From assembly GCA_016704465.1 (NCBI GenBank), contig JADJAD010000006.1:248001-312000 (forward strand): a stretch of 64,000 nt of DNA, given 5' to 3'. The stretch is from Gemmatimonadota bacterium. GTDB lineage: Bacteria; Gemmatimonadota; Gemmatimonadetes; Gemmatimonadales; Gemmatimonadaceae. Positions within the stretch are counted from its first letter, which is position 1. Each line of letters starts with the position of its first letter. Shown piece after piece: positions 1 through 8,859 of this stretch. The notes under the pieces are model-generated. The model was given only the letters and a program-made list of their open reading frames with translations. It made no database searches and was not told where the DNA came from. Made by a program: the position numbers and the translations under genes.

Positions 1-716
1 CGACCGGTGAACTCCTCGCCGGGCACCGCATCGACGGTGAGGCGTACCGACTGCCCCATTTCCAGGGCGCCAACCTCCAGCTCGGATACCTGCACGCGGG
101 TCAGCAGGGTGGCGACGTCGGCGACGGTGAACAGGCGCTGGTTGGGCGAGACGATGTCCCCGGTCTCGACCAGCCGCTCGGTCACGACGCCTGCCATGGG
201 CGCGCGGACATGGGCGAAGCCGAGTCGCGCGCTCAGCGCATCCTTCGTCGAGCGAGCTGCGGCCAGCGCCGCCCGGTCGCGCTCGACCTCGGCGGCCGTC
301 ACGATGCGACCCTTGAACAGCTCCTCGGATCGCTCGACCGTGGACCGGGCGAAGTCCAGTGCGGCCTCGCTCGCCTGCAACTGCGCCTCGAGTTCGGGGA
401 CGATGATGGATGCAAGGGTGTCTCCGACGCCCACTCGCGCTCCCTCCAGAACCCGGACCGTCCCGAGCGCACCGGCCAGCTGCGCATTGACGCCGACCAC
501 GCGCACGGGCTCGATGATTCCGGCGAGTGTCGTCGAACGCGACACGCGACCGAGTTCGGCGACGGCGATCTCGACCGGAGTGGCCGTTGGCCCCCCTCTC
601 CCGCCTTGAGCGTTTGCGGGCGTGCGTGCCTCGCTCGCGCCACTACAGGCGGCGAAAAGGAACGGCATGGCGTACGCGAAGAACGCACCCGCGAGCGCGC
701 GATTATGAGCCGTCAT
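1..716 (-). CDS. RND efflux membrane-fusion (HlyD-type) lipoprotein, 3' end outside window
   Basis: Reading the minus strand from the ATG at 716 gives an open frame to the window edge, about 238 residues. It begins with a short positively charged stretch, a hydrophobic core and a lipobox ending FAAC (Cys near residue 25), so it should be lipid-anchored and exported. After a Gly/Pro-rich linker it shows the periplasmic adaptor pattern: a first beta/lipoyl strand, an alpha-helical hairpin (about 80-140, with LEAQLQASEAALDFARS), the second lipoyl half (FAHVRAPMAGVVTERLVETG) and the start of the beta-barrel (VADVATLLTRVQVSELEVG). Such proteins bridge an inner-membrane RND pump and an outer-membrane channel; the pump gene is presumably downstream, beyond position 1. 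Family assignment is firm, substrate unknown. Confidence 0.85.
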   Translation of the reverse strand, partial: MTAHNRALAGAFFAYAMPFLFAACSGASEARTPANAQGGRGGPTATPVEIAVAELGRVSRSTTLAGIIEPVRVVGVNAQLAGALGTVRVLEGARVGVGDTLASIIVPELEAQLQASEAALDFARSTVERSEELFKGRIVTAAEVERDRAALAAARSTKDALSARLGFAHVRAPMAGVVTERLVETGDIVSPNQRLFTVADVATLLTRVQVSELEVGALEMGQSVRLTVDAVPGEEFTG

Positions 717-1093
717 CGGAAAATTCTGGAGTAAGTTCGGGCCCGCTGCAGAGTGGTGATCGCGACCCTGTAGATAGACGTTCTTGAAGAGGGTTCCGTT
801 AGCATTCTTTTTACTAAGCTCCACCTGTGCGTAGGTACTGCCCTATCGGTCAGCCTCTTCGTCTCGTACTCGGCGACAGGTACCAGCTCATCGAGCCACG
901 CGATACGCTGATCATTCGGTCAGATGCACGTATCTCTCGTCGATGCGACCGATGCCTCACTGGCGCTGGTCCATCGTTCGCGACACAATGCTCGTATCGC
1001 TCGCTCTTGCCTCTCTCGCGCGAGCACACCCGTCGCTCCGGCCTATCACCGGCCACTCGCGAGACCTCCTCCCAGCACCTCCCTTCACAGCCC
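717..1093. other. Intergenic region between divergent genes
   Basis: About 375 bases separate the efflux adaptor (minus) from the small plus-strand protein at 1094. A relatively AT-rich stretch lies at about 797-815 and may hold promoter elements, but no box could be assigned. Short overlapping open frames on both strands show no recognisable protein. Confidence 0.4.
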
Positions 1094-1462
1094 ATGGTCA
1101 AGATCGAACTGGATGGCGACGTTCTGGACATTCAGGTCCAGGGAGCGCACAAACTGTGGGCGCTCAAGTCGTCCTTGCGAGTCCCGCTCGGCGATGTCCG
1201 CTCCGTGCGACAGGACCCAGAACGAGCAACGCGCGCCTGGCCGGGTCTCAGGGTGCCCGGCACGCACATTCCCTACGTCTATACCGCGGGGACGTATTAT
1301 CAGTCCGACTTTCGACCAGACTTCTGGACCGTGCGAGAGCCCGAGAACGCCATCGTCATCCAATGCACCGACGAGGCGGCCTACGACGAGATCATTGTCG
1401 AGGTCGAGAATCCGGCCGAAACGGTCACGATGATCAACTCGGCGCTGGCTGGAAAAGGCTAG
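1094..1462 (+). CDS. Conserved hypothetical protein with PH-like fold signature
   Basis: A 122-residue protein without signal peptide or membrane segment. It opens with a beta-rich half (VKIELDGDVLDIQVQG), then a segment typical of a small family common in actinobacteria: a central RVPLGDVRSV strand, a conserved G-x-R-x-P-G-T turn followed by an aromatic strand, and a C-terminal half ending in a helix (VENPAETVTMINSAL). The pattern resembles bacterial PH-like domains, but this is from memory of the family and not demonstrable here. I chose the ATG at 1094 because upstream sequence in frame looks non-coding; no clear ribosome-binding site is present. Function unknown. Confidence 0.7.
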   Translation: MVKIELDGDVLDIQVQGAHKLWALKSSLRVPLGDVRSVRQDPERATRAWPGLRVPGTHIPYVYTAGTYYQSDFRPDFWTVREPENAIVIQCTDEAAYDEIIVEVENPAETVTMINSALAGKG

Positions 1463-1571
1463 AAGGACAGCGCGGCTGGCTGACTGATCGGTCGGTCTTA
1501 TTCACTTACGTTCTTGTCCACGATCGCTTGCCGTGCGTCTCGCACGGGAATCAACGAACGGGAGGGCTGAC

Positions 1572-1844
1572 ATGTCGCGCGCATTCCTGAGGGACGACGC
1601 CGAAGGAGAGATGCCTCGCCGCCACTACGATCTGCCCCCTCGCGAAGACCTCGGCTTCGATCGCGCCGCGGCGCGAGCTCTCCTCGAGGCGGCGAGAGTC
1701 AACGAGACGCAGCTCGCGGAGCGGGCCACCGGATACTTCTGGGGAGAACCGAAGTTGCGGGAGTACGTGACCGAGGTCCTCGCCGAAGCCGAAAAGGCGG
1801 GAGACGAGCGCCTGGAACAGGTAGCGCGACGCTTCCTTCGTTGA
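1572..1844 (+). CDS. Small conserved hypothetical protein
   Basis: A 90-residue, highly charged, probably all-helical soluble protein. The ATG at 1572 follows a good ribosome-binding site (GGAGGG at 1561-1566, about 5 bases away). The N-terminal third is polar and Pro/Arg-rich; the rest is made of helices rich in Ala, Glu and Arg (ARALLEAARVNETQLAER and EVLAEAEKAGDERLEQVARR). No catalytic motif is visible. It follows the PH-like gene by 109 bases on the same strand and might be co-transcribed with it. I do not recognise a function. Confidence 0.65.
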   Translation: MSRAFLRDDAEGEMPRRHYDLPPREDLGFDRAAARALLEAARVNETQLAERATGYFWGEPKLREYVTEVLAEAEKAGDERLEQVARRFLR

Positions 1845-1922
1845 TTGACCGACCGGATGGTTTGTCGAACTGCACTGTCTCACCGTCCATTTGGTCGACC
1901 GCTGAACTCTCGCGGAGCGAAC

Positions 1923-3509
1923 TCAGTTCCAGCGGGGACCGAGCGTGGGCCACAATGAGCCAAGCCTCGCTCGGGGTGCCCTGGCTACATAGATGCGAAG
2001 GTCACGCTCCTCCGGGACGGCCCGACCGTCCTGCAGACGTTCGACCTCTCGTACGTCGTCGAACAGCTCGCGCAGTTGCACGAGCGCGTCGGGTTGATCC
2101 ACGAGAATGGTCACGGCACCCGATCGTCCACCGGTGCCCCACGCGTGGAAGTCGCCGTGCACGCTGACCGGGTACGGTAGGCCGAGACGGTCTCGGTACA
2201 TCGCCAGGGCACCCGCCTCGCCGTAGTTGCTCCCGACGATGACGACCTCACTCCGTTCTGCCGGCGGTAAAGCGCGGTAGGCGCGCGCGACCGCTTCGGC
2301 CATGGCGCGCCAGCCGAGCATATCGGCGTAGTCCTGCGGCAGGGCGAGCTCCTCTCCCTGGTTCGTGCGCACGGCGGCTACCACCCCGGTGGACACGGCA
2401 AACCGCGACATGGCGTCGGGGTCGAGCGTCGGGATGCCCATCGGGAGCATCAGGACCGCGCCGACGGCAACCGCCAGCGGGAACCCGACCTGCGCGGCGC
2501 GCCGGCCGAGCGACGCGCGACGCGCGGCGAGCCGACGTTCGAGCCAGACAGCGGCCGCCACGAGCAGCGCGGGATATCCGGGGGCGGCGTAGTATCCCTT
2601 GCCCCGCAGCACCAGCATCAGCGCAAGGAGTGCGAGCGTGACCGTGCCGGTGACTCGGGTCGCGGTATCGCCGCGCCACGCGGCAGCCACCGCGACGGGA
2701 ACGAGAAGACACGCGGCGCCGAGCAGGAGCGGCTGTTCGGCGAGGAAGGCCACCGGCGAGACGCGAGCCAGCTGCCCGCCGCGCAGCGAGGACATCTGCG
2801 CGAGAAAGGGCCAGTCATGCGCCACCTGCCCCGTGATCGAGGGGAGGGCAAGGACGGCGGCGATCCCCGCGGCAACCCACGGCCACCGGCTGGACAGCTG
2901 GCGCCGGAGCGCGGGAGTCGCCACCGCGGCGACGGCTGCACTGATGATGTAGAACGCGACACTGAACTTGGTGAGCGCCCCGAGCCCAAAGGCTATTCCT
3001 GCCAGCAACCACCAGCGCGGTTCGTCCTTGACAGCCGCCAGCGCCAACGCGGCGATCGCCAGCGTGGCCCACAGCTGGTCGAAAATGACCGGCTGCATCA
3101 GGACGGACGGGCGCAAGAATATGGGAGCGGCGATGGTGGCGAGGGCGATCATTCCCAGCGCCCACGCCCCCGCGCCCAGTCGTCGCGAGAACCAGAGCAT
3201 CGCAGCGAGCAGTGCCCCTCCACCGATCGCCGCGGGGACGCGGGCGGCGAGCACCGCGTCGCCGAACAGCGCGCGCGCGCCTCGGGCGACGGCGGCGATG
3301 AACGGGGGGAACTGCATGCGCATCGGCTCGAAATGATCGCCCATCGCGAAGTACAGCAGTTCGTCGCGATGGAACTCCCACGCCGGGTGGATCAGCGCGA
3401 GGGGGAGCGCGATGCGTACCGCCACCAGCGCGACGGCGAACGCGAGGAGGCGGTGGCTGCGATCGAGGGTGTGGGGCGCGGAGTGGGTGCCCGGTGCGAA
3501 GTCGTTCAT
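1923..3509 (-). CDS. ArnT/PMT-like membrane glycosyltransferase (GT39/GT83 type)
   Basis: A 528-residue polytopic membrane protein. The first transmembrane helix (about 22-41) is followed by a periplasmic loop with the acidic signature HRDE at residues 47-50, as in C-fold glycosyltransferases of the dolichol-phosphate-mannose/undecaprenyl-phosphate-sugar type, where an Asp in this loop is catalytic. Roughly a dozen hydrophobic segments follow, then a soluble C-terminal domain from about residue 370. Such enzymes transfer a sugar from a polyprenyl phosphate donor to lipid or protein acceptors at the outer face of the inner membrane; acceptor and sugar cannot be inferred. It is divergent from the MFS gene to its right, with its start close to the upstream part of that open frame. 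Confidence 0.8.
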   Translation of the reverse strand: MNDFAPGTHSAPHTLDRSHRLLAFAVALVAVRIALPLALIHPAWEFHRDELLYFAMGDHFEPMRMQFPPFIAAVARGARALFGDAVLAARVPAAIGGGALLAAMLWFSRRLGAGAWALGMIALATIAAPIFLRPSVLMQPVIFDQLWATLAIAALALAAVKDEPRWWLLAGIAFGLGALTKFSVAFYIISAAVAAVATPALRRQLSSRWPWVAAGIAAVLALPSITGQVAHDWPFLAQMSSLRGGQLARVSPVAFLAEQPLLLGAACLLVPVAVAAAWRGDTATRVTGTVTLALLALMLVLRGKGYYAAPGYPALLVAAAVWLERRLAARRASLGRRAAQVGFPLAVAVGAVLMLPMGIPTLDPDAMSRFAVSTGVVAAVRTNQGEELALPQDYADMLGWRAMAEAVARAYRALPPAERSEVVIVGSNYGEAGALAMYRDRLGLPYPVSVHGDFHAWGTGGRSGAVTILVDQPDALVQLRELFDDVREVERLQDGRAVPEERDLRIYVARAPRARLGSLWPTLGPRWN

Positions 3510-3712
3510 GGTCGGCTGGACGCGGGCGAGTGGCTCGGGGTTTCAACGTGGGACGGGCGCTGCTGCGGTGCAAGGCGAGTCGACGTGGCGGAAGCGCGGG
3601 CGCGGCGCACGGGCCGCGGGAGTCGTTCACGGCGACGGTCGCTGTCGGCGCGGGAATCGCACCGCGCCTTGCCGAAGTCGTCCCCGGCGATACGATCCCC
3701 GGCTCGACGTCG

Positions 3713-5002
3713 ATGCCCTCCCGCTCCCTGTGCCACGTGCTCGAACGCCGCGCCTATCGCCGCGTCACCTGGCGGTTGATCCCGTTCCTCTTCGCCTGCT
3801 ACGTCGCCGCCTATCTCGACCGCGTCAACGTGGGCTTCGCCAAGCTCCAGATGCTGGACGAGCTGGGCATGAGCGAGACGGCGTACGGGATCGGGGCCGG
3901 GATCTTCTTCCTCGGATATTTCCTGTTCGAGGTCCCGAGCAACCTGATCCTCCATCGGGTAGGCGCGCGCACCTGGATTGCCCGCATCATGATCACGTGG
4001 GGGATACTCTCGGCGGCGACAATGTTCGTCGCCAGCGCCGAATGGTTCTACCTGCTGCGTTTTCTGCTGGGGATCGCCGAAGCCGGCTTCTTTCCGGGGA
4101 TCGTGCTCTACCTGTCGCAGTGGTATCCGGCGTCGCGTCGCGGACGGGTGATGGCGTTGTTCATGACGGCGGTGGCGATCTCCGGCGTGATCGGCGGACC
4201 GGTGTCGGGGTGGATCCTCGACCGATTCGCCGGCGCGAACGGGTGGGCGGGGTGGCAGTGGCTCTTCCTGCTCGAGGCGATCCCGGCCGTCCTGCTCGGC
4301 ATCATGGTCTATTTCTACCTCGACGACTCGATCGAGCAGGCGCGCTGGCTGTCGGCCGAAGAGCGTGCCCTGTTGCTGGCGCGACTGCACGCCGAGGGGA
4401 TCGGGATGGAGCATCGCTCGGTCGGCGAGACGCTGCGAAACCGGCGCGTGTTGCTGCTGTCGGGGCTGTACTTCTCGTTCGTCATGGGGCTCTACGGCCT
4501 CGCGTTCTGGCTCCCGCAGCTCATCCGCACGTTAGGCGTGCAGGAGGCCTGGCGCGTGGGCGTGTGGAGCGCAGTGCCGTACGCGGTGGCCGCTGTCTCA
4601 ATGGTGCTCGTGGCCGTGAGTTCCGACCATCGGGGAGAGCGGCGATGGCACCTGGCGCTGAGCGCGCTGGTCGGTGCGGCGGGATTGGTCGCCGCGGGGC
4701 TGTCTCGCACGCAGGAGCTGGCGGGGATGGTCGCCTTCAGCGTGGCGGCCGCCGGGATCCTCTCGATCATGCCCGTCTTCTGGACGATCCCGACGTCGTT
4801 CCTGCGCGGCGCCTCTGCGGCGGCGGGGATCGCGGTGATCAACTCGATCGGCAACCTCGCGGGCTTCCTGAGTCCCTACATGATTGGTGCGGTCACCGAT
4901 GCCACGGGCGAGGCGACGATGGCGCTGTACGTGCTGGCCGGCTTCCTGGTGCTGGCGGCAGCGATTGCGGTGCGGCTGGATGTTGGCTCGGCCTACGGCT
5001 GA
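3713..5002 (+). CDS. MFS transporter, anion:cation symporter (ACS/phthalate-tartrate permease) type
   Basis: About 429 residues with twelve predicted membrane helices. The first helix ends in YLDRVNVGFAKLQM, a pattern typical of the ACS family of organic-anion permeases (tartrate, phthalate, glucarate and related acids). The loop between helices 2 and 3 and the central cytoplasmic loop (about 200-230) fit a 12-helix MFS layout. The open frame extends upstream to 3494, but that part overlaps the divergent glycosyltransferase start and looks like Arg-rich non-coding sequence, so the ATG at 3713 is chosen; homologues also begin a few residues before RVTWRLIPF. Substrate unknown. A dicarboxylate dehydrogenase lies 31 kb away and cannot be linked from sequence alone. 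Confidence 0.85.
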   Translation: MPSRSLCHVLERRAYRRVTWRLIPFLFACYVAAYLDRVNVGFAKLQMLDELGMSETAYGIGAGIFFLGYFLFEVPSNLILHRVGARTWIARIMITWGILSAATMFVASAEWFYLLRFLLGIAEAGFFPGIVLYLSQWYPASRRGRVMALFMTAVAISGVIGGPVSGWILDRFAGANGWAGWQWLFLLEAIPAVLLGIMVYFYLDDSIEQARWLSAEERALLLARLHAEGIGMEHRSVGETLRNRRVLLLSGLYFSFVMGLYGLAFWLPQLIRTLGVQEAWRVGVWSAVPYAVAAVSMVLVAVSSDHRGERRWHLALSALVGAAGLVAAGLSRTQELAGMVAFSVAAAGILSIMPVFWTIPTSFLRGASAAAGIAVINSIGNLAGFLSPYMIGAVTDATGEATMALYVLAGFLVLAAAIAVRLDVGSAYG

Positions 5003-5430
5003 GCAAGCGTGGCCTGGGCGGCAGCGGCCTGGCCCTGATGCGGCCCTCAGCGGCTTGGTAGAGATCTCCCGTCGCTCCCGCGCGCCACCCGCGCGAGCGC
5101 GCGCCACCCGTAGTGTGGCGCAGTGCCCGACGAATCACGAGGGATCGGCGATCGTACACCTCATCTCGAAGGGGTCGCGCGCCGAGCACCCGCATGCCGG
5201 CGACTTGTCGCACGCGAACGTTCGCACCACTTTCACCGTTTCCCAATCGACGCGCCGATCCTGATCAGGGGCGCGCGCCCCGTCCGCGGGCTGCCGTCTT
5301 CGTACCCTGCGGCTCCTGACGGGGCTCAACTCCGCTCTGCCCGATTCCGTTGCCCAATTCTCATACCGCGACGCGGCGGCCCCACTCGGGTACCGCCCCT
5401 CGCCTCGTTCGGCCGTACGCGTCGTTCCCC
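5003..5430. other. Intergenic region with a short direct repeat
   Basis: About 430 bases between the MFS gene and the first DUF5916 gene. A 12-base direct repeat GCGCGCCACCCG occurs at 5080-5091 and 5099-5110. No gene is supported here; the open frames that cross it lack a start signal and have biased Arg/Ser composition. It probably carries the promoter of the downstream gene, but no boxes could be assigned. Confidence 0.4.
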
Positions 5431-7665
5431 ATGCGCGCTGCTACACGCCTGTTCTCCGCCCTGCTGGCGCTCGCTGCCGGGCCTGCGGTGCTGCATGCGC
5501 AAGAGACGCCCGTCGCCGCCGCGCCACTCCGCGGCATCGTCGCCCACCGGCTAGTCGCGCCGCTCCGCCTCGATGGCCGAGTGGACAGCACCGAATGGGC
5601 CGGCACCGCAGCCGACACCGACTTCAGTCAGTTCTTCCCCTTCGACACTTCCGCCGCCGCCGGCCAGACGAGCTTCCGTGTCGGCTATGACGACGACAAC
5701 CTCTACATCGCCATCATCGCGCACCGTGAACTTGGCGGTGGCTATGTGTCGCAGTCGCTCCGCCGAGACTATCGCGGCAGCGCCAACGATGGCGTCACCG
5801 TCGTGCTCGACCCGTGGCGCGACCGGACGACGGGCGTCTTCTTCGGCGTCAATCCGTTCAACGTGCAGCGCGAAGGGCTCGTGGTGAACGGCGGCCAGCG
5901 CACGGAGGATTTCGACCGCTCGTGGGACAACGTCTGGACGAGCGCGACGCACATCGCCGACGACTACTGGTCCGTCGAGATGACGATCCCCTTCAAGACG
6001 CTCCGCTTCCGCCCCACCGATGAGGTGTGGGGATTGAACGTCTATCGTATCGACAGCAAGTACAACGAGCGTTCGATCTGGAATCGAGTGCCGCGCCAGT
6101 ATCAGCTGTACTCTCTGGCGTACACCGGCGAGCTGCGCTGGGAGGAACGCCCGCGAGGCGGCGGCGCCAGCATGACCGCCATCCCCTACGTGGCCGGCGA
6201 CCTGCAGCGCGATTTCACCGCCGGTATCCCCACCACGAACGGCGCCGCCGTCGGCATGGACGCCAAGATCGCGATCACCCCGGCGATCGCGCTCGACCTG
6301 ACGTTCAACCCGGACTTTTCGCAGGTCGAAGTTGACGAACAACAGACCAACCTCGACCGCTTCGAGCTCTTCTTCCCCGAGCGGCGGCAGTTCTTCCTCG
6401 AGAACGCCGACCTGTTCGCCACGTTCGGCTTCCCCACCGCCCGCCCCTTCTTCTCGCGCCGCATCGGCGTGGCGATCGATTCAAGCACGGGGCAGAACGT
6501 GCAGAACCGCATCCTTGGTGGCGCGCGGCTCAGTGGCCGGCTCGACGAAAACTGGCGACTCGGCGTCATGACGATGCAGACCGCCAGCGACGCACGGGCC
6601 GGCATCGACTCCCGCAACTACAGCGTCTTCGCCGTGCAGCGGCAGCTGTTTGCGCGGTCGAACGTGGGGTTCATTGCCGTGCGACAGACCAACACCGATG
6701 GCGGCCCCCCCGATGCCGCGGGCGCCGGCGACGGAAGTGCCAGCCAACTGGTGGGCGTGGACTACAACCTCGCCACTGCCGACAACCGGTGGACCGGCAA
6801 GCTCTTTCAGCACCTGAGCCTCGCCGAGGGCGATCGTCCAGTCGGCATGTCGCACGGCACCTTTCTGGAGTACAACACGCTGCGCTGGCGCACCAACTGG
6901 TCGCACCAGATCATCGACGCCGAATTCGACGCGCGCACCGGGTTTGTGCCGCGCCGCGGGTTCCGACGCATCAATCCGACGATCGAACGCGCCTTCTTCC
7001 CCTCCAATGGCGTCGTGAATCGCCACACCGTGCAGGTGGAGGCGGAGTACATCTGGACTGACGGACTTGGGCTGACCGACCGCGCGGCGCGGCTGGAGTA
7101 CGGCGCCGAATTCCGGAGTACGGCCCGCGCGAACGTCAATGCGCGTACGCGCTATGTGAAGCTCTTCGCTCCGTTCAGTCCCACGGGCCGTAGTGACCAG
7201 CAGTTCGCAGCGGGCGAGTCCTTCGAACAGCCCGAGATCGAGGCGCGCTTCTCCTCCGACCCGCGCAAGGTCTTCTGGTGGACCGGCACCGTGCGCACCG
7301 GGCGTTTCTTCAACGGTTCGATCCGGAGCGTGGGCGGCGATGTGAATTCCCGCTGGCGTCAGTACGCCACCGTGGCGCTCAATTGGGACGTGAACCAGGT
7401 TGACCTCACCAACGGCTTCGACGATGCGACCATCTGGCGCGTCGGCTCCCGCATCGACCTCACGTTCACGACCACGCTCTTCTGGACCACGTTCACCCAG
7501 TACAACAGTCAGTTCGACAACCTGAACGTGAACAGCCGTCTGCAGTGGCGCTTCCTGCCGGCGTCGGACCTCTTCATCGTCTACACCGACAACTATCTTC
7601 CCATCAGCTTCGTGCCGAAGAATCGCGCGTTGCTGGCAAAGCTGAGTTGGTGGAAGAACCTGTAG
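5431..7665 (+). CDS. Secreted DUF5916 / CBM9-like outer-membrane protein
   Basis: A 744-residue exported protein. The signal peptide is residues 1-24, ending LHAQ. Residues about 40-215 form a carbohydrate-binding family 9-like (DOMON-related) beta-sandwich, with LDGRVDSTEWAG, the strand DDDNLYIAIIAHR and the segment EMTIPFKTLRF. The remainder is a DUF5916 domain, recognised by LDLTFNPDFSQVEVDEQQ and the following FFPERRQFFLENADLF. Alternating polar and aromatic residues to the C-terminus suggest an outer-membrane beta-barrel. The family is abundant in Bacteroidota and Gemmatimonadota; its role is not established. The ATG at 5431 is chosen because the signal peptide starts there. A longer paralogue-like protein lies at 13846-16491. 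Confidence 0.85.
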   Translation: MRAATRLFSALLALAAGPAVLHAQETPVAAAPLRGIVAHRLVAPLRLDGRVDSTEWAGTAADTDFSQFFPFDTSAAAGQTSFRVGYDDDNLYIAIIAHRELGGGYVSQSLRRDYRGSANDGVTVVLDPWRDRTTGVFFGVNPFNVQREGLVVNGGQRTEDFDRSWDNVWTSATHIADDYWSVEMTIPFKTLRFRPTDEVWGLNVYRIDSKYNERSIWNRVPRQYQLYSLAYTGELRWEERPRGGGASMTAIPYVAGDLQRDFTAGIPTTNGAAVGMDAKIAITPAIALDLTFNPDFSQVEVDEQQTNLDRFELFFPERRQFFLENADLFATFGFPTARPFFSRRIGVAIDSSTGQNVQNRILGGARLSGRLDENWRLGVMTMQTASDARAGIDSRNYSVFAVQRQLFARSNVGFIAVRQTNTDGGPPDAAGAGDGSASQLVGVDYNLATADNRWTGKLFQHLSLAEGDRPVGMSHGTFLEYNTLRWRTNWSHQIIDAEFDARTGFVPRRGFRRINPTIERAFFPSNGVVNRHTVQVEAEYIWTDGLGLTDRAARLEYGAEFRSTARANVNARTRYVKLFAPFSPTGRSDQQFAAGESFEQPEIEARFSSDPRKVFWWTGTVRTGRFFNGSIRSVGGDVNSRWRQYATVALNWDVNQVDLTNGFDDATIWRVGSRIDLTFTTTLFWTTFTQYNSQFDNLNVNSRLQWRFLPASDLFIVYTDNYLPISFVPKNRALLAKLSWWKNL

Positions 7666-7690
7666 GAGTGTCGGGCCGCGTCGCGATGCG

Positions 7691-8371
7691 TCACCGGAGA
7701 TCGGCCAGCGACGCCCGCTGCCGTCCTTCCGCATCGAAGTTCTCCGGCGCCAGCCACCGCTCAAACGCCCCCTTGCAGGCAGGCCACTCGTGGTCGCACA
7801 TCGCGTACCACGCCGTGTCCCGGCTGCGCCCCTTCACGATCATGTGCTGACGAAAGGTCCCCTCATACGTGAAGCCGAAACGCACCGCCGCGCGCCGTGA
7901 GGGGGCGTTGAGGTCGTTGCACTTCCACTCGTAGCGGCGATAACCGAGGGTGTCGAAGACGTAGCGGGCCAGCAGGTACTGCGCCTCGGTGGCGAGCGGG
8001 GTGCGCTGCATGGCCGGCGTATAGAGGATCGAGCCGACCTCGATCACCCGATGGCGCGGGTCGATGCGCATGAGCGAGAGCCAGCCCACGGCCGCGTCGT
8101 CGCGATCGGCGATCGCCCAGTACACCGGATCGGTGATGCCGGCGGCGATGGTTGTGACGTGCTCGTCGAAGGCGCCTCGGTCCGGGTAGGGGCCGGTAAA
8201 CAGGTAGGCCCATTGCGACTCGGCCTCATCGCCGTGCGAGAGGGCGAAGAGCCGGGCGCTGTCGCGCGCCGGATCGAGCGGTCGCAGGCGTCCGTACAGG
8301 CCCTCGAGCACGACGTGCGCCGGGCGCGACGCGGCGTGGTCAGGGACCACACGACCGACGGGGAGTGTCAT
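7691..8371 (-). CDS. GNAT family N-acetyltransferase (RimJ/RimL type)
   Basis: A 226-residue soluble protein with the complete GNAT fold. It has an N-terminal substrate region (LRPLDPARDSARLFALSHGD), the central strand EVGSILYTPAMQRTPLATEA that corresponds to the acetyl-CoA binding motif A, a helix, and the C-terminal pattern YEWKCNDLNAPSRRAAVRFGF followed by GTFRQHMIVKGRSRDTAW. This is the hallmark of RimJ/RimL-like acetyltransferases acting on protein N-termini or small amines. It overlaps the upstream NTF2-like gene by the four bases ATGA, so the two are translationally coupled. The real acceptor is unknown. Confidence 0.88.
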   Translation of the reverse strand: MTLPVGRVVPDHAASRPAHVVLEGLYGRLRPLDPARDSARLFALSHGDEAESQWAYLFTGPYPDRGAFDEHVTTIAAGITDPVYWAIADRDDAAVGWLSLMRIDPRHRVIEVGSILYTPAMQRTPLATEAQYLLARYVFDTLGYRRYEWKCNDLNAPSRRAAVRFGFTYEGTFRQHMIVKGRSRDTAWYAMCDHEWPACKGAFERWLAPENFDAEGRQRASLADLR

Positions 8372-8826
8372 GGTGTGTCGTGAGAAGGCCCGTCCAGCGC
8401 GGGACTGGCGAGAGGTGGTGCGGTCGAGGAGGGTGCGGGAACCGCCCCCTGCAACGCCGCTGCCATGCGCTGGTGGACGAGGTTCACCGCCTTCAGTGGT
8501 CGCAGCATCACCTTGAAGTCGACGACCTGCCCTGCGGCGTTCCAGGCGATCAGGTCCACGCCGTTCACGCGGATGCCCTCGATGTCGGACTCGAACTCCA
8601 GCGCCGCCTCGTGCTCCCCGACAATCTCACGCACGTAGCGGAAGGACGGATTGCAGAGCGTATCCATCGCCGCCAAGAGGTACCTCGCCGTCAGCGCCTT
8701 TCCGGCCTGCGGAGCATGCATCACCGGCGAGTGGAAGACGACCGAATCAGCGAGCAGCGCGTCGAGGCCGCGTGCGTCACGCGCGCCGACGATCTGGTGC
8801 CACGCCGTGAGGGGTGTGTTGGACAT
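8368..8826 (-). CDS. NTF2-like / SnoaL-fold protein
   Basis: A 152-residue protein whose first 110 residues match a nuclear-transport-factor-2-like fold. It has an N-terminal helix (LTAWHQIVGARDARGLDALL), the conserved DSVVFHSPVM strand, a helix-turn (TARYLLAAMDTL) and beta strands EHEAALEFESDIEGIRVNGVDL and VVDFKVMLRPL. The C-terminal 40 residues are Pro/Ala-rich and probably disordered. The family includes enzymes and ligand-binding proteins, so no reaction can be assigned. It is the first gene of a two-gene operon with the GNAT acetyltransferase (ATGA overlap at 8368-8371) and is divergent from the FAD-dependent oxidase that begins 34 bases away. Confidence 0.82.
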   Translation of the reverse strand: MSNTPLTAWHQIVGARDARGLDALLADSVVFHSPVMHAPQAGKALTARYLLAAMDTLCNPSFRYVREIVGEHEAALEFESDIEGIRVNGVDLIAWNAAGQVVDFKVMLRPLKAVNLVHQRMAAALQGAVPAPSSTAPPLASPALDGPSHDTP

Positions 8827-8859
8827 ACGCGCGACCGTGCCTGCGTGTGGAGGATGGCG

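Noticed and set aside
3494..3712. Upstream extension of the MFS gene
   Set aside because: Overlaps the divergent glycosyltransferase start and encodes Arg/Ser/Gly-rich sequence without homologue-like features.
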